From Gerris lacustris (lineage: Eukaryota; Arthropoda; Insecta; Hemiptera; Gerridae), in the NCBI GenBank assembly GCA_951217055.1, contig OX578283.1, forward strand, positions 68,625,475-68,689,474: a DNA stretch of 64,000 nt, read 5' to 3'. The stretch's first letter is position 1. Each line of letters starts with the position of its first letter. The notes under the pieces were generated by a model. The model was not told the origin of the DNA, ran no database searches, and worked only from the letters and a program-made list of their open reading frames with translations. Shown piece after piece: positions 45,525 through 56,395 of the stretch. The translations under genes were made by a program, and so were the position numbers.

Positions 45525-45796
45525 ACTAGAGAGGTTGGTAGAAAGTAACACTACAATATTGTCACCACAATTTTATATATTTAAACAGACGCATTTCGAC
45601 ATTATGTCATCCTCAGTGTGTTAACATAGTAAGTGAAAGACTACTACTGTAGTAGTAGTCTTTTTTTCTACTACAGTAGTAGTCTTTCATTTACTATGTT
45701 AACACTGAAGATGACATAATGTCGAAACGCGTCTGTTTAAATATATATAATTGTGGTGACAATATTGTAGTGTTACTTTTATTAACCTCTCTAGTC
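45525..45796. mobile_element. Foldback element, ~125-bp arms
   Basis: Arms 45525-45656 and 45668-45796: GACTAGAGAGGTT / AACCTCTCTAGTC, CACTACAATATTGTCACCAC / GTGGTGACAATATTGTAGTG, and AAGACTACTACTGTAGTAGT, itself palindromic. The word GATGACATAATGTCGAAACG (45713) is of the type often seen in retroelement-end repeats. Spacer about 11 bp, so a long almost loop-free hairpin. Confidence 0.9.
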
Positions 45797-46529
45797 TTAA
45801 TTAATAATAATTATAATTATATTAATATGGAATTCTATTTACTTACCATTCTTGAGTATTATCCATTTTAAGCAATTTCGTGAAGTTCCACTTTATTTCG
45901 TTAGTTTTATAAAATTCAAAATTCTATTACACTTTATTATTTATCGAAAAAAAATAGTAAATTATACTTAAAATTGTACTTCACTTTACGATTTTAATAT
46001 ATAATACAAAACTGACTAAAATTAAAAAAATAAGTGCAAGAGTGTTTCTTTTATAGTTATAAAAAATTCTAACTATCTGACGAAACATATGTAAAAGTAA
46101 AATAGTATAAATTCAAATTCTTTTGATCGATGGTTGTCCGTCACCAACTAGTTATCACAGAAAAACCGATTCTTATTCTTATCTGCTATCAGCAAATATA
46201 GAAGTAAAGAGATAAGAGTAGGAAAGGAAAAATAAGGGATTGTGATAAATAAGGCTAGAGTTGTGGCTAATCTTTCTCTGTTAGAAGACTTATTGTTGTC
46301 CAAAGAGAAATATGCAGTCGTCAAAAATTGAAAAGTTAATTCTATTTTTTATATTAATATTGAATTTTTCCCTATACTAAAAACTTGCTTTTTATGGATA
46401 AAAGACATGTAAATGGTTTAAGTCTTAAGCTTTTAGTTATGCATTGTAAAATGGATGAAGAATTGAAATATTGGTTTTAGAGTGCAACATATTGGTTTCA
46501 GAATATGAAATGTTGGTTATTAGGTTTAA
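45797..46529. other. AT-rich spacer
   Basis: Nothing recognised. Confidence 0.5.
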
Positions 46530-47150
46530 AAAATAGGTTAGAGACAACTCAGACAAACTTTCTCATATGTGAGTTCATAATTACTTAGCACAGTGTTTTC
46601 CATTTATTAGTTTTCGTATGTACATTTAATTATTATTGAATATTTTATCAATATTTATCATAAAAATAACTTCTCCTGGACGGGGAATCGAACCCGGGCT
46701 TTCTCCGTCCGCGTTTTAAGCTATTTTCTCAGGAACTAGTTTTCTCCCGGGAAAACAGCTTATATCTTATAGCTTATTTATTATACAGCTTATAGCTATT
46801 TCTCAGGAACATATCGTTAAATTCGTACTTAAATGGACTACATTTTAGAATTTTTTCATCAAAATCGTCGGAACCGTTTTCGAAAAATATTTTTTTTTTT
46901 CACACTTTTCAGAGTTTTTGGAGGGTACCGCCCCTAAATTTGGAGCTAAAATTCATTTCTCTATTTCACCTCGGGGTATGATTTTTCTGAAGATGTATGC
47001 CAAATTTCGTCAAAATCGGTCCGCAGATGACAGACAAGAGACGGTCATTTTTAAATAGATCTCAAAACATGTAAATTCATCAAAATCTCAAAATCGAATT
47101 TTCGTGCCATCACAATACTTTAACAATACTTTCTCTTTATAATTATGAGA
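46530..47150 (+). mobile_element. Family C element, near full length
   Basis: GAGACAACTCAGACAAACTT at the left, GGGAATCGAACCCGGGCTTT (antisense B box) near 46683, TTTTTCTGAAGATGTATGCC near 46980 and TTTCTCTTTATAATTATGAG at the right end. In the same order as 60276-60830 and, inverted, 28369-28961. Confidence 0.88.
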
Positions 47151-47269
47151 AAGTAACAAAATTTGTGGGATTTAAAATAAGATTTAGATTAAATTTTCGT
47201 TGAAGAATCTGTAAGTTTGGTTTTTTTATAGAGTGTAAAATATTGGTTTCCGAATATGAATTGTTGGTA

Positions 47270-48212
47270 ATTAGGTGTAAAATATAGGTCGTAGTGTGTG
47301 AAATATAGGTCGTAGTGTGTAAAAATATAGGGCGTAGTGAGTGAAATATAGGTCGTAGTGTGTAAAATATAGGTCGTAGTGTGTAAAATATAGGTCATAG
47401 TGTGTAAAATATAGGGCGTAGTGTGTAAAATATAGGGCGTAGTGTGTAAAATATAGGTCGTAGTGTGTAAAATATAGGTCGTAGTGTGTAAAATATAGGT
47501 CATAGTGTGTAAAATATAGGGCGTAGTGTGTAAAATATAGGTCGTAGTGTGTAAAATATAGGTCGTAGTGTGTAAAATATAGGTCGTAGTGTGTAAAATA
47601 TAGATAGGTCGTAGTGTGTAAAATATAGGTCGCTGTGTGTAAAATATAGGTCGTAAGTAGTTTGGGTTGTTTCCTTATTAAATGATTCTTATTGGTAAGT
47701 AGGGTCTAAAAGGAAAAAATTAGAAGCTCACTTTTGCGATATTTCGACCCCTCTTTGGGTCATCTTCAGGCTGACTAGAAGATTACTATTTCATCCTTTA
47801 GTTTTTAAATTAAATTTTCTCTAACCTAGGTGGCTATTGTCAATTGTTTTGATAAGTTTCCTTAAAATTCCATAGATATCCTATGATTGTCAGTACAAAT
47901 ATTTGTTACAAGTCTACACTTATTATTAAAAATACTAATTTAAAATTTCTAATTTCTAATAGGTCGTAGTGTGTAAAATATAGGTCGCTGTGTGTAAAAT
48001 ATAGGTCGTAGTGTGTAAAATATAGGTCATAGTGTGTAAAATATAGGGCGTAGTGTGTAAAATATAGGTCGTAGTGTGTAAAATATAGGTCTTAGTGTGT
48101 AAAATATAGGTCGCTGTGTGTAAAATATAGGTCGTAGTGTGTAAAATATAGGTCGCTGTGTGTAAAATATAGGTCGTAGTGTGTAAAATATAGGTCGCTG
48201 TGTGTAAAATAA
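47270..48212 (+). repeat. 21-bp minisatellite, interrupted
   Basis: Unit AAAATATAGG plus TCGTAGTGTGT, about 30 copies with variants (GGGCG, GTCAT, GTCGCTG). A 305-bp insert (47656-47960) splits the array; AGGTCGTA lies on both sides (47648-47655, 47961-47968) but this could be repeat phase rather than a target duplication. The heptad-repeat frame on the minus strand is an effect of the 21-bp unit. Confidence 0.93.
47656..47960. mobile_element. 305-bp insertion in the 21-bp array
   Basis: Contains GCGATATTTCGACCCCTCTT and TGGGTCATCTTCAGGCTGAC. A related, decayed segment (GAGGGGTTGAAATATTGCC ... TCATCAGACCACTGAAGG) lies at 57440-57530. No inverted ends are seen. Confidence 0.6.
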
Positions 48213-48426
48213 GGTTTAGATTGTTATTTTGTTAAAGAAACTGGTGTAGAGGGTAAAATATTGGTGGTTTGGTATGAAATCTATTGTTGAATATAGTGTA
48301 ATATATTGATTAAGAATATTAAATGTTAATTTATAACACAAACAATATGTTAGGTGAGCTCATAGGTAAAACGTAATGTTGTTTTATGATTATAGCCATA
48401 GTAGTATGAAGAGAACACTTTTTATT

Positions 48427-48650
48427 TTCTCATATAAAGAGAAAGTATTGTGATGGCACGAATATCGATTTTGAGATTATTATTTACTCGTTTTGATGTC
48501 CCCTGAGTCCAAAAAAGTAGTTTTTAACAAATGTCTCTGTCGTCTATAGGCCGATTTTGACGAAATTTAGAACTATCTACATGTTTAGAAAAATCATATC
48601 CCCAGGCGAAATTGAGAAATGAATTATAGCTCCAAATTTGACTTTATAAG
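48427..48650 (-). repeat. Family C fragment, inverted
   Basis: TTCTCATATAAAGAGAAAGT, TATTGTGATGGCACGAATAT, TCCCCTGAGTCCAAAAAAGT and GAAATGAATTATAGCTCC match the start of 28369-28961. Confidence 0.85.
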
Positions 48651-48654
48651 AAAT

Positions 48655-49440
48655 TAACTAATAATGCAGTACAAACAGGCGAGCGTAGCGAGTCTGCAAT
48701 TACTTTATTTAATAAATCTTAACTAATAATGCAATACAAACAGGCGAGTGCAGCGAACCTGCAATAATCTTATTAAATAATGATTATGTAGAAAGGCTGT
48801 AAAACAGGCGAGTGCAGCGAACCTGCAATAATCTTATTAAATAATGATTATGTAGAAAGGCTGTAAAACAGGCGAGTGCAGCGAACCTGCAATAATCTTA
48901 TTAAATAATGATTATGTAGAAAGGCTGTAAAACAGGCGAGTGTAGCGAGCCTGCAATTACTTTATTCAATAAATATTAACTACAAATTAATGTTGTAAAC
49001 AGGCGAGTGTAGCGAGCCTTTTATACTTTTATTAAATAGTGATTATCTACAAATGCAAGGAAAATTGTTTTTTCTATCTAGAACTAGCGAGTTAGTACGA
49101 AATTCGTTTCACAACATCTGAGTATTTTTGATACTTCAAATTTAAGATTGCGGTCAATATTGCAGACGACTAAATAATAAGATTTTAGTCTGCACAACAT
49201 GTCATACATCGTTTTTAAGGTCTTGAAGAGTAGGAAATGAATATTAACTATGATTACAAAAGTTTTGCATCAAATATGGACAAAATAATGGTGTTAAGAA
49301 GTAAGTTCATACTTATATGGCATATTATATAAAATAATTGTAAAGCTCTTTTCAGGTTGATTAAGAATATTTACATAGTATGGCTGATATAAGCACACAA
49401 TTCTACGCGAGTTCTTTATGCAGCGCATCACTAGTGAACT
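48655..49440 (+). repeat. Family E repeat with array; inverted partner at 58716-59860
   Basis: 48675-49020 has seven GC-rich near-palindromes (CAGGCGAG(C/T)G(T/C)AGCGA(G/A)CCTGC type), of which three consecutive ones form an exact 64-bp tandem (48800-48925). Then GCGAGTTAGTACGAAATTCG, TGCACAACATGTCATACATC and CAATTCTACGCGAGTTCTTT to CATCACTAG match the reverse of 58716-59130. Confidence 0.88.
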
Positions 49441-50239
49441 CGCATATGAGAAAGTTTGTCTGAGTTGCCGATTTTTGTTTTAATCATTTGCGGATCACAA
49501 TTTACAATTTAACGAATGAACCCATGCGCAGAGCACTATAATCTTAATGGCTTTATATGTGAACAGAAAAAACAATGTTTATATATATCATATAAAGGTA
49601 TATGATGTGAATTAGTTTTTCTAATGCGAATTTGAATTAGAATTTGTACATTCCCATAAGTTTTTATTAAAATGCAAATTACCAATAATTTATTTAAAGA
49701 AATGAAATTTGTTCAGCTTCCAGTAATAATATACAGATATAATGTATATTTATCGTACAGAATATAGGAAACATTATTTATTGAGCACATTTTTTTTAAA
49801 TTATACAGTTCTAAATTATCACCGTTTGCATTACATCATTTTTTCCTAAGCTAACACAGAATGTAGAGCGCACAGGGAATACCGTTTCCATACTGAGTTA
49901 GGTTTGAACTATTACTCGCCACTGGGAGGACCTTGGTTATGTTTTTGTTGACCCTGGGACACTGATTACAGGGGTCGTGTATCTTCACATAACTAATAGT
50001 TATTCCATTACTATCGCTTGCAATTTTTTTTAACCATTCGAAATGGTTTTAAAAGCAACAAGTAATAAAGAGTTAATAATGTTTGGGTAAAATAGGTAAT
50101 TGCTTCATAGAGAAAAATAATAATAAAATAAAAACCGTAATAAGCCATCGACAGAAGTTGGAATAATTACTTAATTATATAGGTGAAAAACCTCGCACAT
50201 TAATACACACTCGAATTATACATAATATAACTCTATATC
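49441..50239. other. Unrecognised stretch
   Basis: No gene. 49440-49475 is a small family C piece (GAGAAAGTTTGTCTGAGTTG). The GC-richer part 49860-49985 (CTGGGAGGACCTTGGTTATG, GACCCTGGGACACTGATTAC) is unassigned. Confidence 0.5.
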
Positions 50240-50249
50240 GTTAACTATA

Positions 50250-50720
50250 TATTGCTTCCGAGCTTACCGAAGGTAACAGAAGCATTGTGTTCACTTTTGA
50301 GAACGAAAAAATTTGACTTCTCCGATTTTAAAAATTCCAAGACAAAAAATCTATTTCAGACATCAGGGAACATTTTTGGTCTCGTGTCTGTCTGTCTGTC
50401 GATCTGTGTGTCCGCGAATCCTTGAAATGTGTGACGATAACTTGAGTGAATGTCAACCGAATTTGATAAAATTTGGTAGACATGTTTATTTTACCAATGC
50501 CCAGAACGTTGTTCGTTGGACAACGTTATCTGCCAAAGAGTTCACGCGTAAACGTGAACTTCAAATTTAAAATTGAAATTTTTTGGTAGGGAAGAAGATC
50601 TAAGTTCATCTTTTCAATAAGACAAACATTTTTTCAAATATAATTTTTTTAGTAAAACAAACAGCGACACCGCCATGAAGTGTTAAAGATCGCTAAAACT
50701 ATTAATAGTTTTTACACAAT
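50250..50720 (+). repeat. Family F head joined to family D body
   Basis: GCTTCCGAGCTTACCGAAGG, TCAGACATCAGGGAACATTT and (TCTG)n, then GTGACGATAACTTGAGTGAA, AACAGCGACACCGCCATGAA. The same F-then-D order occurs at 37290-38130, so F and D may be modules of one larger family. Confidence 0.8.
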
Positions 50721-50940
50721 AAAGTAATATAACAAAAAAGTACATGATAGGATGCGAGGCACACAAATCGGTAGTCTATTTATATATCTATATATAAAGG
50801 TAGTCTATGTATAATATGTATTATGTATTTATGTACACTCGAACGAAGCTTAAACAATAAAATAAATTAGTTTTTCTCAGATAAAAGAAGAAAATTATAA
50901 ATGCAAAATAGTGCAGTTTATTTTTAAATTTATTAGAATA

Positions 50941-52075
50941 CTAGCTGGATACCCATGCTTCGCTACGGAGTGTTTTTAAATTTGATAAGTATATAAACTA
51001 CCAGGAAAGCATACAAATTATTTTACTATGCGAGAATATCTAGATTCTATCCCTCCTAGTTATATCCCCCACCTCTTTGATAAGATCATTTGCAAATATC
51101 CTAAATTTACCCCCTCCTAAATGAAAATATGACAAAACTGTACACATAACAACAATTACTGTACTCTTAAAGAGCATTTCAACGATATGGGTCAGCGTCA
51201 CGAAGATAAAGGGTATTCATTACTTGTACTCCGTACCCCTTTGAACCAATAGTTATAGTTCGAAAATTCATGTAAACAGTTACCTTCCCCTTGCTTTGAA
51301 GGTCAAGTGTGCAAATTTTCATCGAGATAGGAATAAAACTGTAGATTTGTACAAAGGAACATGCATATGTACACACATATGTTGACTTTTATATACATAT
51401 ATAGATATAGATATAAATTTCCATTTTACCTCTCCCCCTTCTAACCCTTCTAAATGAAAATAAGACAAAACTGTACTTAAGATCAATTACTTTTCTCTTA
51501 AACAGCTTTTCAACGATTTGTATCATGAAGGGTATCCATTACTTTGTCATTTGTACCCCGTACGCATAACAACAATTACTGTACTCTTAAAGAGCATTTC
51601 AACGATATGCATCATGAAGATGAAGGGTATTCATCACTTGTACCCCGTACCCCTGTGTACCAAAATTTTAATTTCGTAATCTTATGTAGGCAGTGACCTT
51701 CACCTTGTTTTGAAGAAAAAGTGTGTATAAATATTCATCAAATTAGGATAAAAGACATACCCTCATACGGATACACTTCTTTTTATATAAGATTATAAAA
51801 ATGAAGTTACTAATTTCATAAAAGGAAGCCAACTTCTGAATTTCAAGGTTCTAGCACAATTGGTTCCCGAGATATCGTCTTGTCGAATTTTGTATATAAA
51901 TGGCCGCCATCTTGAATCAAGATGGTGGATTTTTAAAATATTTCTTAGAGAGCACCTAGGAGGTAAGAGGAACACACCTACGAAATTTCATGCTCGTGGG
52001 TCCAGTGGTTTCAGAGATATCGTGATGTGTCAGTCAGTCAGTCAGTCAGTGGTATTTGGATTTTATATATGTATA
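50941..52075 (+). repeat. Dispersed element starting ACTAGCTGGATACCC, containing family L units
   Basis: Begins ACTAGCTGGATACCCATGCT followed by TCGCTACGG and ends with (TCAG)n plus TTTTATATATGTATATAGAT, a pattern seen in many invertebrate short elements. Inside, the family L words ACAACAATTACTGTACTC and CATTTCAACGATATG appear twice (about 51147 and 51567) with TACCCCGTACCCC. Frames on both strands are accidental. Confidence 0.65.
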
Positions 52076-52189
52076 TAGATTGCAACTTCATAGACTACAT
52101 ATTATAAGCAGTAAAGATAACATAAGTTTGATATTGACTTGATGTGAGGAACTGTCCATTGACAGTACTCATGGTATTACGCAGGCATG

Positions 52190-52980
52190 GACATTACATT
52201 TTATTAATTGATCTTTAATAGGTCACAAGGCCACTGTCTTTTTAGGCGTCGAGGAGGGTTACCAGGCATGAATGGTGATGTTAGGTTGTGGATTAAAGAA
52301 TTAGGATGTTGGGAAATTGAGTCATGGGAAGATTTGTATCGGGAGGTGGCAAGGTCGCGAACAAAGGCAACTTTGAGGTCATTGTGAAGGGTAAAGTTGG
52401 AAACATAGAAAGGAGCTTTAGTTATTCTTCTAAGGTTTTTGGATTAAAGGGATTGGATACGGTAGGAGTTGGAACGCTTGGTACATCCCCAAAGTTCAAT
52501 ACTATATAACCATATGGGCTTAATTATGGTGTTATAAATAAGTAATTTGTTATGAGTGTAGAGTTTAGATGTATAGTGTAAAGGCATCCATACACGATCA
52601 AACATTCTTCGCCAACATCATGTTCGCACAAACATCAAACAGCCCCATACACGGTCAAATATGTTTGCGCAAAGATTTTGACCATGTACGGGGGCCTTAA
52701 GAGTCTGTGTAAAAGTTTGTAGCGTCGCGTCGGTTGCAGTCTTGTCGTTCAAGGTTTGTGTAGTGTACCAATGTTATTCGCCTATCCAGGTGTAACCCAA
52801 GGTAGCGGACAGAACTGGAGTGAGGGATAGGAATTTGATTCAGAGTTACCTGTTCGTATATTCCATGTCTTAGACTGAATGTGACGTGTGCGCTTTTCAT
52901 TTCGTAGATTTTTATTCTCCATTTTCTCAGCCACGTTTCTAGGAGTAAGAGGTGTTCCTGCACTTTATCAGATGCTGCTG
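52190..52980 (-). pseudogene. Decayed Jockey-type LINE reverse transcriptase fragment
   Basis: On the minus strand, 52963-52697 encodes LLLLETWLRKWRIKIYEMKS and RYLGLHLDRRITL, then continues beyond an inserted MITE (52581-52698) in disrupted frames with SNSYRIQSL and KAPFYVSNFTLHND-like segments, ending near the 3' UTR. It matches residues of the copy at 32887-33995 in the same order, with stops and frameshifts, so it is an older insertion of the same or a close family. The region contains the thumb side of the RT domain and lacks the catalytic motif. Confidence 0.85.
52581..52698. mobile_element. ~118-bp TTAA-type MITE
   Basis: Imperfect inverted ends AAGGCATCCATACACGATCA and TGACCATGTACGGGGGCCTT. 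TTAA is intact on the right (52697-52700) and TAAA on the left. It interrupts the LINE fragment, whose sequence is continuous on either side. Confidence 0.8.
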
Positions 52981-53282
52981 TAGGAGATCTATTGATGATA
53001 AAAAAAAGTGATAGTAAATAATAGTGAAGTTATAGGTTGAAAACTTAATACTTCATGTTGCTAGAATGCTTGCAAGTCTGGGAGATCATGCACATTAAAG
53101 TGACTGAAAAACATCAAGCTAGAATTTTGCCTACGATTTTATTTTTTGGTGCCCTTCAAGATTATGTGGTCATAGCATTAAGCTTTCACCTTAAGCTACC
53201 TATAAGCTGTTGGCAAAGTTCATAAGTTCATAAGTTCACAAGTTCATAACTAAATTCAAGTTTGAAGTTAGTTACTCACTTT
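52981..53282. other. Unrecognised stretch
   Basis: CATCAAGCTAGAATTTTGCC near 53111 and CCCTTCAAGATTATGTGGTC near 53152 resemble the end of the foldback at 56396. Confidence 0.5.
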
Positions 53283-53660
53283 TTGCTTCCGAGCTTACCG
53301 AAGGTAACGGAAGCTATGGAATCGTTCTGAAGGTTTGTTTCCGTGTCTTCTGTTGGTCTTTCGCTAAATTTTTGTGAACCAATATATCTTAATAACTACT
53401 CAACCGATTTTATTGAAATTTTGTAACTAGGGGGGTAGGTCATAATTGGTCCCTTGTTGGTGCCATATAAGTTTTAACCATCTGCACCCATTTGTTTCTC
53501 TTCCACATGCGCTCAAACATACATTTATTTACACCCATATCTGCTATAGTACTTACCTGACTTTTATAAAATTTAGATGATTTGTCGAAAGTAATCCCGT
53601 AGTTTAATTCACACTTTGTCTGCGCTCTTTACAGTTTGCTAAAAGTACTTTAATTCCTGA
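53283..53660 (+). repeat. Family F copy
   Basis: GCTTCCGAGCTTACCGAAGG, CAACCGATTTTATTGAAATT, TTGTTGGTGCCATATAAG, ATCTGCACCCATTTG and GATGATTTGTCGAAAGTAAT follow the family order, the last word being shared with 38730. Confidence 0.8.
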
Positions 53661-55077
53661 AAAAGAATCAAATCAATTATGACAGGAACGAAGTGAAAAT
53701 TAAATAAATTTAACAATAATAGGTTTTAAAAGCATGACATCGTTAAAGTACTCATATGAAATTGGAAGCGAGGAAGCTATGTGCCACACTAATTACCAGA
53801 GTAAATTAGTTTTCTTTGTTTATCTTGTTGATACCTATTTGTAGGTATGTTCCTCGCAAAATCTTAGATGTGTCATCTCCAGGATTATAACTCTTATTAA
53901 AAATTAACCTTAATTAAAAGGCCGTTATGTTTGAAATCTTATAACTAAAATTTATCTAACAATAGTTCTTTACATTTAGTAATAAATTGTTTAAAGTTAT
54001 AATCAGAAGTTGTGTCACCCAAAAGAAATTATGAGGAAAAAAAATAAAAACACATTTTCAATAAAAAGCGATGCTGAAGAAAGATTTAAAGTTTTCAAAT
54101 CGTATTTTTACTTCTTCTCTTTCATTATTCAGATGTTATCACTATCACTAAATATTATCATTATTTTTACTTGAAAGCTATCTTATTTCAACAGAGTTAT
54201 TACTGCCGGAGAAACTTTTATAATTTTTTTTACTTCTTCAAGTCTAATACATTAAACTGATAATATTCATTATTAAATTGTAATATATAAAACACAGGCT
54301 GGTTTAAAAAAAAAAAAAACCTATTGAAAAAATAAATTTACCAATGGTAAATTTCTTAAAATCTCAGTTCATTCATTCAATAGGATAAAATATAGGTAAT
54401 TCTTTAGATTGTTACTCCCCTAAGTGTTTTTAGAATATAAATAACATTAACTAAATAACTATTAAGACAAAGTGATGAGCCCAGTGTACTTTGGGACAAA
54501 GGAATGTTACACTTTGTTTTTATAAGGGGAGTAACAATCTAAAGAAGGTGTACGTATATATACAGTTCAAATATTTAATTATCCATTTTTATTTATTATT
54601 TAATAACAATATTTTTTTTTTTTTTTTACAAAAATATAATTATATATTAGACAAATCTAACAACACTATATTTAACGGTGTTAAGAGTTAATAACATTTA
54701 TTTATCATTTTTTATAACATTTAAAAATATGAACAAACATTATTATACATGTGTTATCAGTACAATTTTAATATTTATAAAATTTAAATGTATTCAACCT
54801 TTGATTACTTTTACAATGCATATTACAATATTCAAATGGAAACATTTTTTTGTTTTATCATGCCGAGGAATTTATTGAAATTTTTTTTTCTTTTTTTTTT
54901 TTTTTTAGGAAAAATTTATATTTTATGTCAGTTTTTAGTTTTCTTTGTTTAAATTGTGTCGTTTAAAACAATATGAATATTTAATCTGTAGTTAGATAAC
55001 TCTAGATATTCTAATAAAGTTGTCATTATAAAAGATAATCTTGAATTATTAGAATTAGAAAACTGAGTTCTTAAGTT
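53661..55077. other. AT-rich sequence downstream of the SLC12 gene
   Basis: No gene seen. Poly-A and poly-T tracts at 54307-54320, 54609-54626 and 54884-54906; a short mirrored pair (ATTCTTTAGATTGTTACTCC near 54400 and GGGGAGTAACAATCTAAAGA near 54526) suggests a small foldback over about 54395-54545. Confidence 0.5.
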
Positions 55078-55083
55078 TTTATT
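55078..55083 (-). terminator. Candidate AATAAA polyadenylation signal for the SLC12 gene
   Basis: TTTATT on the plus strand, AATAAA on the minus strand, about 1.05 kb past the stop codon. It is the first exact hexamer I noticed downstream of the 38-bp array. In AT-rich DNA chance matches are common, so this is only a candidate. Confidence 0.3.
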
Positions 55084-55414
55084 GGATTTTGTTTTTCTTT
55101 CATTAAATTACATCTGCAATTGACCTTATTTTAACTTGTTGGTTTTGTAAAAACATATTTTGTGAAAATAAACTATACAGTCTCTTAGGTCTTATTCGTT
55201 TTAATATGAATTCTTTCCTTTGATAGCACTGAATTGTCGGAATTTTCTGATGGAAGATTTGAGTTTTAATTGACAACTTAAATACCATTAGAAAATTATT
55301 GCAGTCCTTTAAAACGCTTGTTAAGATGGAGTTTTACTTAGATTGTAAATTGATGGTTGCATTAAACGGTTGATGAGTTTGTCTTTTTCATATTAATTAT
55401 ATTTTGTTTGGTTT

Positions 55415-56130
55415 GCAGTGGTGTAGTTCTATGCTGCTGGGTAGTTTGGTTTGCAGTGGTGTAGTCCTAGGCTGCTGGGTGGTTTGGTTTGCAGTGGTGT
55501 AGTCCTAGGCTGCTGGGTAGTTTGGTTTGCAGTGGTGTTGCCCTTGGCTGCTGTGTGGTTTGGTTTGCAGTGGTGTAGTCCTAGGCTGCTGGGTAGTTTG
55601 GTTTGCAGTGGTGTAGTCCTAGGCTGCTGGGTAGTTTGGTTTGCAGTGGTGTAGTCCTAGGCTGCTGGGTAGTTTGGTTTGCATTGGTGTTTTCCTTGGC
55701 TGCTGGGTAGTTTGGTTTGCAGTGGTGTAGTCCTAGGCTGCTGGGTAGTTTGGTTTGCATTGGTGTTTTCCTTGGCTGCTGGGTAGTTTGGTTTGCATTG
55801 GTGTTGTCCTTGGCTGCTGGGTAGTTTGGTTTGCATTGGTGTTTTCCTTGGCTGCTGGGTAGTTTGGTTTGCAGTGGTGTAGTCCTAGGCTGCTGGGTAG
55901 TTTGGTTTGCAGTAGTGTAGTTCTAGGCTGCTGGGTAGTTTGGTTTGCAGTAGTGTAGTTCTAGGCTGCTGGGTAGTTTGGTTTGCAGTGGTGTTGTCCT
56001 TGGCTGCTGGGTAGTTTGGTTTGCAGTGGTGTAGTTCTTGGCTGCTGGGTAGTTTGGTTTGCAGTAGTGTAGTCCTAGGCTGCTGGGTTGTTTGGTTTGC
56101 AGTGACATGGTCCTGGGCTGCAGGGTAGTT
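55415..56130. repeat. 38-bp GC-rich minisatellite directly after the SLC12 stop codon
   Basis: About 19 tandem copies of GTTTGCAGTGGTGTAGTCCT plus AGGCTGCTGGGTAGTTTG, with a second variant class (GCATTGGTGTTTTCCTTGG). The first unit in gene orientation begins about five bases after the stop codon at 56136-56138, so the array should form most of the 3' UTR. Long frames on both strands (for example VVWFAVVLP) are an effect of repeat units lacking stops. Confidence 0.95.
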
Positions 56131-56135
56131 TGTAT

Positions 56136-56271
56136 TTAAGAATAGTAAGTAAGGACAGAGTTTTGATTTCCTCTGAGGACCAATATTGGTGGCATTCCTC
56201 TTGTGATCATCTCGAGCCAAGCCATGTACAGTGTTGAAGATACAGAGTGCTTCCTAGGCATCGGCAGCGTC
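56136..56271 (-). CDS. SLC12-family cation-chloride cotransporter, last coding exon
   Basis: Minus strand. The exon starts right after TTGGAATAG (56279 to 56272) with G, which completes a Val codon split by the intron, and encodes [20 protein letters not shown] followed by [20 protein letters not shown] and TYYS, then TAA. This is the conserved C-terminus of the Na-(K)-Cl branch of SLC12 (NKCC/NCC): YMAWLE, P-P-x-L-x-x-RGNQ and a final LT(F/Y)YS. The K-Cl branch ends differently (MxFLEVL ... ITIYS), so NKCC/NCC is favoured. The protein is a 12-helix plasma-membrane symporter; this part belongs to its large cytosolic C-terminal domain. The exon joins in phase with 58436-58538. Upstream sequence in the same frame (to 56384) is intron with a chance ATG. 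Confidence 0.95.
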
Positions 56272-56395
56272 CTATTCCAAACAAAAAAATATATGTAATA
56301 GTGTATTACCCTCTCTATAAACGTATATTTTTTTAAATTCACAATGAATCTCCTTCTATTAGTCCAGGAGAAGCGAGAAAACAAATTATTTTACT

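Noticed and set aside
47189..47503. Heptad-repeat protein (YILHTTT units)
   Set aside because: Direct result of a 21-bp minisatellite; the frame is broken by variants and by the insert at 47656.
55885..56220. 111-codon minus-strand frame overlapping the SLC12 last exon and the 38-bp array
   Set aside because: It is the wrong frame for the exon; the SLC12 frame has a proper stop at 56136-56138 and matches the family to its last residue.
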